Shown here: in pieces, positions 29,543 to 36,606 of the stretch
Layout: each line of letters starts with the position of its first letter
Numbering within the stretch: position 1 is the stretch's first letter
Program-made: the position numbers and the translations under genes
NCBI GenBank assembly: GCA_018607905.1
Contig: JABBAP010000039.1
Location: 1 to 64,000, forward strand
DNA from: Paracoccaceae bacterium
GTDB lineage: Bacteria; Pseudomonadota; Alphaproteobacteria; Rhodobacterales; Rhodobacteraceae
Length of the DNA stretch: 64,000 bases
Direction: 5' to 3'
The notes under the pieces: generated by a model
Seen by the model: the letters and a program-made list of their open reading frames with translations, nothing else
Told to the model about the DNA's origin: nothing
Databases searched by the model: none

Positions 29543-30589
29543 ATGCGCCCATTCGTATTTGCTTTGCTGTTACTTGGCTGCAGCGCGGTGCCAAATTCAG
29601 ATATCAGTGTGCAATATAAGAAAGAGGCGCGCAAACTTGGGCTCAATCCAGTCTACCCGCCCCGCGAAGAGTTTCAGATCGGTGACGTGTACGTCTGGGC
29701 GCGTCGCAAAGGCAGCTTCGATCTTGATGTAAATGTTTACATGGGCAGCGAACACAGCTTCGTTCATGCAGCCGACCGCTTCATGGCTGATCGGATCGTT
29801 TTTCAACCAACAATCGCGACTCCTAAAACCGCCGCGCAAAACGATCTCTATCGCAAGCAATTATCCCAGAGAAGCCAAAATGACATTTTGTCATTACCCA
29901 TTGCAGCCTTCCCTTCGATTTCAGGCGATGCAGGCTTTAGCGGTGGAATTGGCCTGCTCAAGGCGCTTCAGGCCATCGGTCTTGCAGGCGGCGCACGGAC
30001 CCAAGTCACGCTGGATTTCACAGACGTTCGCACCTATTGGGTTCCCAAAGTCGAAGCAGTCAAAGCCGCTGGCGGCGATCCTGCTCTTGCCCTGCAGCGC
30101 ATTTATTCCCAAATTCCCAAAGATATTCTTAGCCCGATCCTTGAGCAAAATTACGACCGCAGTAAAATCAAAGTTCCAGGTCAAGATATGTGTGATGCAA
30201 ACCTCGAATTTGGCGTATCCGTGGTCAGCCGTGTCTACCTAACACGCAAAATAGACTACACATATCGCAACGGTCGTATTGTTAGTGCGGGCATAAAACG
30301 CGCCACCGCTGGCAGCACTCTATCCCAAGTTCCCGCAGCACCCGCAATCAATGTGAACGTTAACCAAACAGGTGAATTGGCCTCTAATGACACCCAGCTC
30401 GCTGCCTTACAAAAACAGATCGACGACCTATCCAAAAGCCAAGGTACGGGTGACAGCGTCGCATTTCAAACATGGGATGCGCGGGGCATTACGTTTAGCC
30501 AAATTTACGCCCGCCCTGTGTCCATCGGCTGGGATGGATTCGAATTTATCAACCCAATCATTACCAACCTTATTTGCCCGCCTAGCTAG
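29543..30589 (+). CDS. Putative lipoprotein of unknown function
   Basis: This 348-residue protein starts MRPFVFALLLLGCSAVP, a short signal with a lipobox ending at Cys 13, so it is probably a periplasm-facing lipoprotein. CGGAG lies upstream of the ATG at 29543; a TTG six bases earlier is less likely. FQIGDVYVWARRKGSFD and a Gly-rich stretch GDAGFSGGIGLLKALQAIG are visible, then a short heptad-like stretch (TQLAALQKQIDDLSKSQ, near 280-300). I do not recognise the family. Codon use is more A/T-rich than in neighbours, which may point to acquisition. It ends convergent with the next gene, sharing CTAG. Confidence 0.75.
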   Translation: MRPFVFALLLLGCSAVPNSDISVQYKKEARKLGLNPVYPPREEFQIGDVYVWARRKGSFDLDVNVYMGSEHSFVHAADRFMADRIVFQPTIATPKTAAQNDLYRKQLSQRSQNDILSLPIAAFPSISGDAGFSGGIGLLKALQAIGLAGGARTQVTLDFTDVRTYWVPKVEAVKAAGGDPALALQRIYSQIPKDILSPILEQNYDRSKIKVPGQDMCDANLEFGVSVVSRVYLTRKIDYTYRNGRIVSAGIKRATAGSTLSQVPAAPAINVNVNQTGELASNDTQLAALQKQIDDLSKSQGTGDSVAFQTWDARGITFSQIYARPVSIGWDGFEFINPIITNLICPPS

Positions 30590-31893
30590 GCGAACACCTC
30601 CAAAACATACCCATCGGGGCGCACAACTACGGCCGCAACCCCGTGCTGTGCCAACCAATCCTGCGCCCCCACAACCACAGGCAAATCGCTCTCAACCTCG
30701 CGCGCGGCCAGCACATAAAACCCCTGCTTGGCCACATCATCCGCCAGCACGTCCCCTGCGCGCACTTGCGGTGCCAACGCGCCGCCAACACCGACACGGC
30801 TGCCCAGCCCAGCACCTAACTCTGGCCAAATGCTCTGCATTTTACCCTTGGGCGTTTCGCCAGCCGCTGTTTGATTGATCAGCTTGCCCAAACTCACCGT
30901 CAGCTCGATAAACTGCCTGATATGCGGCTCCCGCTCGCTTTCATACGACCACAACACATCTTCACCACCATCCAAAACCTGCGCCAGCTTCCAGCCCAAA
31001 TTCGCAACATCGCGAATGCCTGCACACATGCCCTGCCCCATGAACGGCGGCATTTGATGCGCTGCATCGCCTACCAAAAACACGCGGCCATCCCGCCATT
31101 TCTCAGCCACACAGGATCGGAATGTGTAAACCGCATCGCGCTCTAATTCCGCATCCGTCGGCGTGATCCAGCGCGACAACCGCTGCCAAATCTCTGCCGC
31201 GTCAGGCTCGCCCGCCCGATCATCAGGCAAACGCAATTCCCAGCGCCGCCGATCCCCAACACCGCGCACATAAGTCGCCGAATTCACTGGATCGCAAAAC
31301 TGAACCGAATAATCCCCAAGATCAGGTCGCGGCTGTTTCAGGATCAGATCAACAACCAACCAATCCTCTTTGAACCCCAAATCATCCAAGCGAATGCCGA
31401 GCGCGGATAGCACAAACGAATTGGCCCCATCCGCCCCCACCGCATATTTGGCCCGCACCGCACGCCCATCGCTCAGATCGACGGTAACCCCTTCATCGTC
31501 TTGCGAAATCCCCTCAACCGCCACACCTTGATGCAGGCTCACATGATCAAACCGATCCAACCCTACCCGCAACGCATCCTCAATCCCGGGCTGATGACAG
31601 CGATAGCTTTCGTACCAACCCATCGGCCCAATTTCTTGATCACGCGACCAATCCACCACCACATTGTCGTGTGTATCTTTAAACAGCATCCCACGCCCGA
31701 CCATCGTGTGTGGCAACACCTGTTCCGCCAGCCCAGCCGCCTGAAACACCCGCATCGCCTCGCCGTCGAAATGCACCGCACGCGGCAGGTTATACGGCTT
31801 AGGCTGTTTTTCGATTATCGCAACCGAAATCCCACGCCGCCCCAGCAGATTACCCAGCAGCATCCCCACTGGCCCCGCGCCAATTATGCACAC
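30586..31893 (-). CDS. FAD-dependent aromatic hydroxylase (MhpA/PheA-like)
   Basis: A class A flavoprotein monooxygenase of about 435 residues that probably hydroxylates a phenolic acid with NAD(P)H and O2. CIIGAGPVGMLLGNLLGRRG is the FAD-binding fold, AVGADGANSFV holds the DG motif, and VFLVGDAAHQMPPFMGQGMCAGIRDVANLGWKL is the GD motif with its helix. The start is unusual: no ATG fits, so it is either this GTG or a CTG at 31905, both inside or just beyond the end of the preceding VOC gene. It is translationally coupled to that gene and convergent with the lipoprotein gene. The substrate is not assigned. Confidence 0.85.
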   Translation of the reverse strand: MCIIGAGPVGMLLGNLLGRRGISVAIIEKQPKPYNLPRAVHFDGEAMRVFQAAGLAEQVLPHTMVGRGMLFKDTHDNVVVDWSRDQEIGPMGWYESYRCHQPGIEDALRVGLDRFDHVSLHQGVAVEGISQDDEGVTVDLSDGRAVRAKYAVGADGANSFVLSALGIRLDDLGFKEDWLVVDLILKQPRPDLGDYSVQFCDPVNSATYVRGVGDRRRWELRLPDDRAGEPDAAEIWQRLSRWITPTDAELERDAVYTFRSCVAEKWRDGRVFLVGDAAHQMPPFMGQGMCAGIRDVANLGWKLAQVLDGGEDVLWSYESEREPHIRQFIELTVSLGKLINQTAAGETPKGKMQSIWPELGAGLGSRVGVGGALAPQVRAGDVLADDVAKQGFYVLAAREVESDLPVVVGAQDWLAQHGVAAVVVRPDGYVLEVFA

Positions 31894-31894
31894 A

Positions 31895-32437
31895 TCACAA
31901 TTCAGCGGTCTTGGTCCCTTCCATGCGAACGCCCTCGCCGTTGCGATGGGTGCCGTCAGGATCAATCGTCGCCAAATTGCAGAAAATCTCAATGCGATGC
32001 CCGTCAGGATCGAGGATATAAAACGCCTCGTTCTCGCCCCACGATCCATCCCCGCGCGGATTTACCCATGAATGCAGCACAGGTCCGCGCACAAACCGCA
32101 CATCACCGCGCGCCCTCAATTCCGCCTCCAGCTGCGCCCAATCCTCGCGGCTGTCGCATTCAAACGCAAAATGATGAAACATCGGTGGCCCCACCAAATC
32201 ATCCTCGGGCAACGCAGGTTTGGGTGTGTATTTCTTGGCAGGATTGTGCACAATTACCAGCTCATGATGCACCGCGTTCAGGCGCATAAACGTCAGCTCG
32301 ACAGGGATTTTGTCTACCTCAAAGGCCGCGTGCCGTTCTGTCAGTTTGAATCCCAAAACCTCGCGATACCACGCGATTGAAACATCGCTATCCGCGACCT
32401 CTACTGCAAAATGTTGCATCCGTTTGATCAATGGCAT
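31895..32437 (-). CDS. VOC family protein, extradiol dioxygenase-like
   Basis: A 180-residue vicinal-oxygen-chelate protein. MQHFAVEVADSDVSIAWYREVLGFKLTE starts the first beta-alpha-beta-beta-beta module, with the His near residue 9 as a metal ligand; HHFAFECDSREDWAQLEAEL starts the second, and YILDPDGHRIEIFCN carries the Glu ligand. The family includes ring-cleaving 2,3-dioxygenases and glyoxalases. Its overlap with the flavoprotein hydroxylase suggests a hydroxylase plus ring-cleavage pair. The ribosome-binding site is GGAGGCCCACC. Confidence 0.82.
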   Translation of the reverse strand: MPLIKRMQHFAVEVADSDVSIAWYREVLGFKLTERHAAFEVDKIPVELTFMRLNAVHHELVIVHNPAKKYTPKPALPEDDLVGPPMFHHFAFECDSREDWAQLEAELRARGDVRFVRGPVLHSWVNPRGDGSWGENEAFYILDPDGHRIEIFCNLATIDPDGTHRNGEGVRMEGTKTAEL

Positions 32438-32472
32438 GGTGGGCCTCCTCTACAAATAACCAACCATGAAAA

Positions 32473-32500
32473 AGGCCGCTGGTGAACCCACAAACGGCCT
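32473..32500 (-). terminator. Probable terminator of carD
   Basis: On the minus strand AGGCCG and CGGCCT enclose an inner GTG-GGTT-CAC hairpin, followed by TTTTC. It lies 23 bp after the carD stop and before the VOC gene. The stem is split by a small internal loop and the T-tract is short, so confidence is moderate. Confidence 0.6.
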
Positions 32501-32522
32501 AAATCTCAGAATTTAATGTGGC

Positions 32523-33071
32523 TTACGCTGCGGGTGTCGGTGGAACCGCCGCCGCAGGTACGGGCACAACACGGGCAACCAACACTTCGTTAATCTCGCT
32601 CTGGGCTTGCATCTCGTCCACGGCTTTCACGGCGGCAACTTCTCGGGTCAACCGCTCCAGCGCTGCTTCGTACAACTGACGCTCAGAATAAGACTGCTCG
32701 CGTTGATCATCATTGCGGTGCAAATCGCGCACAACTTCGGCAATGGAAATCAAATCGCCAGAGTTGATCTTTTGCTCATATTCCTGCGCACGACGGGACC
32801 ACATCGCGCGTTTCACACGGGCACGACCCTTTAGCGTTGTCATACAACGCGCAACGATGTCCGCACCGGCCAAGCTGCGCAAACCATGCGCAATCGCCTT
32901 ATTTGTCGGCACTTTCAGCGTCATTTTATCTTTTTCAAAAGAGATGTTGTACAACTCCATGATGATGCCAGCGACTTCTTGTTCAATGATATCAACGATT
33001 TTGCCAACGCCATGCGCGGGGTAAACCACAAATTGGTCCACTACGAAATCGAGGTTCTTTTTCTTAGCCAT
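32523..33071 (-). CDS. carD: CarD family transcriptional regulator
   Basis: CarD/CdnL proteins bind the RNA polymerase beta subunit and stabilise open promoter complexes, often at ribosomal RNA promoters. The 182-residue protein has the RNA-polymerase-interacting Tudor-like domain (FVVYPAHGVGKIVDIIEQEVAG, residues 15-37) and a helical DNA-binding domain (RAMWSRRAQEYEQKINSGDLISIAEVVRDL). The Pro/Ala-rich tail PVPAAAVPPTPAA is disordered. It follows fdxA on the same strand. Confidence 0.93.
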   Translation of the reverse strand: MAKKKNLDFVVDQFVVYPAHGVGKIVDIIEQEVAGIIMELYNISFEKDKMTLKVPTNKAIAHGLRSLAGADIVARCMTTLKGRARVKRAMWSRRAQEYEQKINSGDLISIAEVVRDLHRNDDQREQSYSERQLYEAALERLTREVAAVKAVDEMQAQSEINEVLVARVVPVPAAAVPPTPAA

Positions 33072-33228
33072 TCAGCTTTTGATCCTTTTTTGGGGCCCTG
33101 AATACACAGTCAAAACCATCCCCTTGGCAAAGGAGTTGCCATCGGTTGGGTTCATCATGGGCGGGTAAATGCTGCACCGCGTGGCGCATATCAGGGCCTA
33201 TTTCATTTCAACAGCATATCACAAAAAC

Positions 33229-33248
33229 ACCCCCCATGCCAGAGGGGC
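33229..33248 (-). terminator. Possible terminator of fdxA
   Basis: On the minus strand a CCCC/GGGG stem with an 8-base loop is followed by TGTTTTTGTG, about 33 bp after the fdxA stop. The stem is only four to five pairs, so the call is weak. The rest of the 209-bp gap to carD shows nothing else clear. Confidence 0.4.
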
Positions 33249-33280
33249 TAATTATCTGCTTTCAAAAGATTTTAACTTCT

Positions 33281-33619
33281 TCAGCCACCCTTACCAGGAT
33301 TGGGTGAAAAATGCGTTTCCATCTTGTTTTCAACGCCGTCCAGCTTCTCAGCATCAGGCAATTGATCGACCTTGGTGATGATCACAGGCCATTTTTCCGA
33401 ATACTCTCGGTTAAACTCAACCCATTTTTCCATATCAGGCTCGGTGTCAGGACGGATCGCATCCACTGGGCATTCTGGCTCGCAAACACCGCAATCAATG
33501 CACTCGTCAGGGTGGATCACCAGCATGTTTTCCCCCTCGTAGAAACAATCCACGGGGCAAACCTCAACGCAGTCGGTGTGCTTGCAGCCAATACAGTTAT
33601 CTAAGACCACATAAGTCAT
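33281..33619 (-). CDS. fdxA: 7Fe ferredoxin FdxA
   Basis: A 112-residue low-potential electron carrier. Cys 9, 17 and 50 with C-P fit a [3Fe-4S] cluster, and Cys 40, 43, 46 and 21 fit a [4Fe-4S] cluster, as in seven-iron ferredoxins. The C-terminal half ([19 protein letters not shown]) matches the extended FdxA form of Alphaproteobacteria. It is upstream of carD; in many relatives the S4-domain and helicase genes are its direct upstream neighbours, but here a three-gene cassette separates them. Confidence 0.95.
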   Translation of the reverse strand: MTYVVLDNCIGCKHTDCVEVCPVDCFYEGENMLVIHPDECIDCGVCEPECPVDAIRPDTEPDMEKWVEFNREYSEKWPVIITKVDQLPDAEKLDGVENKMETHFSPNPGKGG

Positions 33620-33703
33620 TTGCGTACTCTCGAATTTTCATTGTTGGCTGGCGTTATATGCCTCTTTCAAATCCGCTGCCAGTGCCAATTTGACCCAGCG
33701 AAT

Positions 33704-34336
33704 TCACCGTTTCGCGATGCCTTTTTGATCCATCCGCCAGCGCAGCGTTTCCACGCGATCCTGCCCGAAAAACGGCTCCTTTTGGAACACAAATGTCGGC
33801 ACACCCCAGTGACCAGATTTCTGCAATCCGTCCTGATTGGTCTGAATTTCCGCCAAATGGCTGTCGCCAATCGCCGCCTCCATCTGCGCCAAACCCAACC
33901 CTGCCCGCGTGCAAGCCTGCGCAATATGATCGCCCTCGTCCCATTTCACGCCACTAAACAACGTGTGCGAAACCTCATAGGCAAAGGCCGCGCCGCGCCC
34001 TTGGCGATCCGCCTCCACACCCAACTGGCTCAGTCGATGAATATAGGGTTGATCGGGTGCAATCTGCATCGTCGACAAATCCTGCACGATCGGATCAGGT
34101 TGCGGCCAGTTCACGGGCATCCCCAAAAACTCGGCACGCCGTACCCAATCGCGCTGAATATACCGCATCCACGGTTCTTTGGATTTGTCGAAAAACTCTG
34201 GCGCGCGAATGGCAATCGGATAGACCACACGCAAGCGAACGCTCACATCATAATCCCGCTCCAACGCCACCATATCAGGCGTCGCGAGGTAGGAATACGG
34301 GCTGCGAAATGACCAATAAACGTCGATAGTTTCCAT
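33704..34336 (-). CDS. 2-hydroxychromene-2-carboxylate isomerase/DsbA family protein
   Basis: A 210-residue thioredoxin-fold protein of the HCCA isomerase (kappa GST) group. METIDVYWSFRSPYSYLA contains the S-x-Y catalytic region, NWPQPDPIV and VGVP-like GHWGVPTFVFQ (cis-Pro) are conserved, and FFGQDRVETLRW is the usual C-terminal signature. HCCA isomerases act in naphthalene-type ring degradation, but many homologues have other substrates. The start has AAAGGAGCCACCAAC. It is the last gene of a cassette with a DUF2783 gene and a flavoprotein hydroxylase. Confidence 0.88.
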   Translation of the reverse strand: METIDVYWSFRSPYSYLATPDMVALERDYDVSVRLRVVYPIAIRAPEFFDKSKEPWMRYIQRDWVRRAEFLGMPVNWPQPDPIVQDLSTMQIAPDQPYIHRLSQLGVEADRQGRGAAFAYEVSHTLFSGVKWDEGDHIAQACTRAGLGLAQMEAAIGDSHLAEIQTNQDGLQKSGHWGVPTFVFQKEPFFGQDRVETLRWRMDQKGIAKR

Positions 34337-34353
34337 GTTGGTGGCTCCTTTTG

Positions 34354-34557
34354 TTAATCCTGCTGCATCTTTGTATCCAAATGATCCTTCGCCGTTTGGA
34401 TCATCGCTTGCACCTGCGCCAAATCCCCCAATTCGCGCGCCATCAGCAGGGATAATTTGCACAACAACACCTCTCGCCCAGCATGCGAGACCGTGTCGAG
34501 CGCAACTGCGAGGTCTTCATAAACCGTTTCCAATTCTGCAAAATTAAGCACCATCAT
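34354..34557 (-). CDS. DUF2783-like small protein
   Basis: A 67-residue protein, MMVLNFAELETVYEDLAVAL and onwards, all helical in character and without membrane segments. Its size, pattern (LCKLSLLMARELGD) and position directly after an aromatic hydroxylase fit DUF2783, whose members typically accompany FAD-dependent monooxygenases; a helper role is inferred. The start overlaps the hydroxylase stop by ATGA, and GGGGGAGACAGG precedes it. Two ATGs are adjacent; the first is chosen. Confidence 0.7.
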   Translation of the reverse strand: MMVLNFAELETVYEDLAVALDTVSHAGREVLLCKLSLLMARELGDLAQVQAMIQTAKDHLDTKMQQD

Positions 34558-36191
34558 CCTGTCTCCCCCAACCCAAAGGCCATCTTCATTTGCCGCGCAA
34601 TCTGTTCCAAATCACAAACGGCCCAAGCCCCCGCCAGATACCCGTCAGGGCGGATCAACAACGCGCCACCCGCCTGCGTTCCGAGCCGCGCCTGAACCCG
34701 CGCCAACGCAGCCTCGCCGTACTTCGCAGCAATCATCGCGCTGCTAATCACCTCAACTTGGTCGTCAATCTTTGCCACGTCCACGTCGCCAAACACCAGC
34801 ATCGTAAACCCATTGCCCAGAATATCGCTCAGATACACACCATCCGACAGCGTTTCATTGGGCAAAACCGCCCCTAACTTCACCCCCGTCACGCCCGCAT
34901 CCGCAGTTAAAACCGCGCCCCCCTCGGAATAGGTAAACGGCTCCATCTGGCGCGGATTGGCGAAATCTCCGGCCCAATCATGATCGAGCGACAGTGACAA
35001 GGCCGCGTCCCGCATAACCTCCCAACCCTTGCTCGGCGGCGTCATAAATCGCGCACTTTTTGTAGCATTTTCAAACACATCCAGCGTCGCACCACGGCGT
35101 TCGGGCGAATAGCTGTCCATCAAACTCTCGTCACTCAGCCCGTTCAAAACCCGCGCCAATTTCCAACCCGCGTTCTCCGCATCCGCAAGGCCATTGTTCA
35201 GCCCCCGCACCCCAAAAATCGGCACGATATGGGCACTGTCGCCGATAAAAATCACCCGCCCATCGCGGTAATCATCCAGCGCCAGCGTGTTGGCCGAATA
35301 AATGCTCCACCACTCCAATTCCCACGGCCCAGCGTACCCAATATCGCGCAAAATCTTGGCAACATTTTCGCGAATACTGTCCTCGCGAATGGCCTCTTCC
35401 TCGGATTGGCCATCTGGCAATTGGTAATCAATTCGCCAAATATTATCGGGTTGGCGATGGATCAAAATCGTCTTGTCAGGGTTGGACTCACTGTCGAATA
35501 ACGCGCGCCGGATCGTTGGATAATCGTGATCCATCTGCACATCCGCAATCACATATCGCCCTGCGAAATTCTCACCGTTCAACCGTTTACCGCGCATTTT
35601 TCGCACAGGACTACGCGCACCATCGGCCGCAAAAACCCACTGTGCATCGCAGTCATACCTGCCGTTTGTGTCCTCAATTGTCAGCCGCGCACCACCGTCT
35701 GTATCGCCAAAGCCAACAACCTCACTGCACCACCGCACCTCGATCAGATCAGACGCAGTTACCGCATCCCACAGATATTGTTCGATAAATTGCTGCTGAA
35801 TATTATACATCGGCAGATATTTCTCGCTGTCTGAATGGGACATCTCAAATTCTAGGATCTGTTTGCCGCGATAAAACGTCCGCCCTTTGGTCCAGCCCAG
35901 CGCTTTTTCCAAAAACGGCCCCAACGCCCCTGCCCGTTCCAGCGCATGATAACTACTGCGCTGCACACAAATCGCACGGCTGCCATCGTTGAACGTATCC
36001 TTGTTATCAAAAACAACCGAGCCCACGCCAAACCGCGCCAACGTCAACGCCGCAAACATGCCAATCGGCCCCGCCCCAACAATCGCTACCTTATGCTGGG
36101 TATGCTCCAAAACATGCGCGCGACCAGGCGCTGCAAACCTCGGATACTCAAAATACAGCGACTCCAGCGCGCCTTTTCCCTCAGGTCTCAT
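34554..36191 (-). CDS. FAD-dependent aromatic hydroxylase with C-terminal thioredoxin-like domain
   Basis: A 545-residue class A flavoprotein monooxygenase. KVAIVGAGPIGMFAALTLARFG (about 34-55) binds FAD, AADGARSPVRKMRG is the DG motif, and RVIFIGDSAHIVPIFGVRGLNNGLADAENAGWKL is the GD motif. After about residue 400 comes a C-terminal thioredoxin-like region ending GGALLIRPDGYLAGAW, as in phenol and resorcinol hydroxylases. It leads a three-gene operon with the DUF2783 protein and the isomerase. The substrate is probably a phenol or hydroxybenzoate but is not known. Confidence 0.9.
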   Translation of the reverse strand: MRPEGKGALESLYFEYPRFAAPGRAHVLEHTQHKVAIVGAGPIGMFAALTLARFGVGSVVFDNKDTFNDGSRAICVQRSSYHALERAGALGPFLEKALGWTKGRTFYRGKQILEFEMSHSDSEKYLPMYNIQQQFIEQYLWDAVTASDLIEVRWCSEVVGFGDTDGGARLTIEDTNGRYDCDAQWVFAADGARSPVRKMRGKRLNGENFAGRYVIADVQMDHDYPTIRRALFDSESNPDKTILIHRQPDNIWRIDYQLPDGQSEEEAIREDSIRENVAKILRDIGYAGPWELEWWSIYSANTLALDDYRDGRVIFIGDSAHIVPIFGVRGLNNGLADAENAGWKLARVLNGLSDESLMDSYSPERRGATLDVFENATKSARFMTPPSKGWEVMRDAALSLSLDHDWAGDFANPRQMEPFTYSEGGAVLTADAGVTGVKLGAVLPNETLSDGVYLSDILGNGFTMLVFGDVDVAKIDDQVEVISSAMIAAKYGEAALARVQARLGTQAGGALLIRPDGYLAGAWAVCDLEQIARQMKMAFGLGETG

Positions 36192-36225
36192 GATCCATCT
36201 CCCAATTTGATCACACGTTCAAACA

Positions 36226-36606
36226 TCACTCGCCCTCCGTAAACCTGTGGATCGCGCCGCGTTCTTTTCGATTGGGTCGCCCCGAACGCTCCGCCTCTGG
36301 GTTCGCCATCTGAACCGATTTTTCACGCGGCAAAGGCGGGGATAAATCAACGTATAACGCTTGCGCCTCGGGTGCTGGTCCACGGCGCGCGCCGATGTCG
36401 ACAACCTCGATCACACGCACATCTTTTTCTTTGGGAAAGGTGATCACGTCACCCGCGCCAACAGCGACGCTGCCTTTGGCGATTTTGACCGAATTCAGGC
36501 GGCAATGGCCCGATGCAATCATCTTGGCGGACAGGCCGCGCGATTTGAAAAACCGCGCGAACCACAGCCATTTATCTATCCGAACCGTTGGTCTGGGTCC
36601 GTTCAA
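36226..36606 (-). CDS. S4 RNA-binding domain protein (HslR-like)
   Basis: A 126-residue protein with an S4 domain at residues 6-70: VRIDKWLWFARFFKSRGLSAKMIASGHCRLNSVKI. It is related to Hsp15/HslR, which binds stalled 50S subunits carrying nascent chains. The C-terminal tail is basic and contains GRPNRKERGAIHRF. The start is a TTG overlapping the helicase stop (TTGA), with AAAGG 8 bases upstream; no ATG is available. It is coupled to the helicase gene. Confidence 0.88.
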   Translation of the reverse strand: MNGPRPTVRIDKWLWFARFFKSRGLSAKMIASGHCRLNSVKIAKGSVAVGAGDVITFPKEKDVRVIEVVDIGARRGPAPEAQALYVDLSPPLPREKSVQMANPEAERSGRPNRKERGAIHRFTEGE

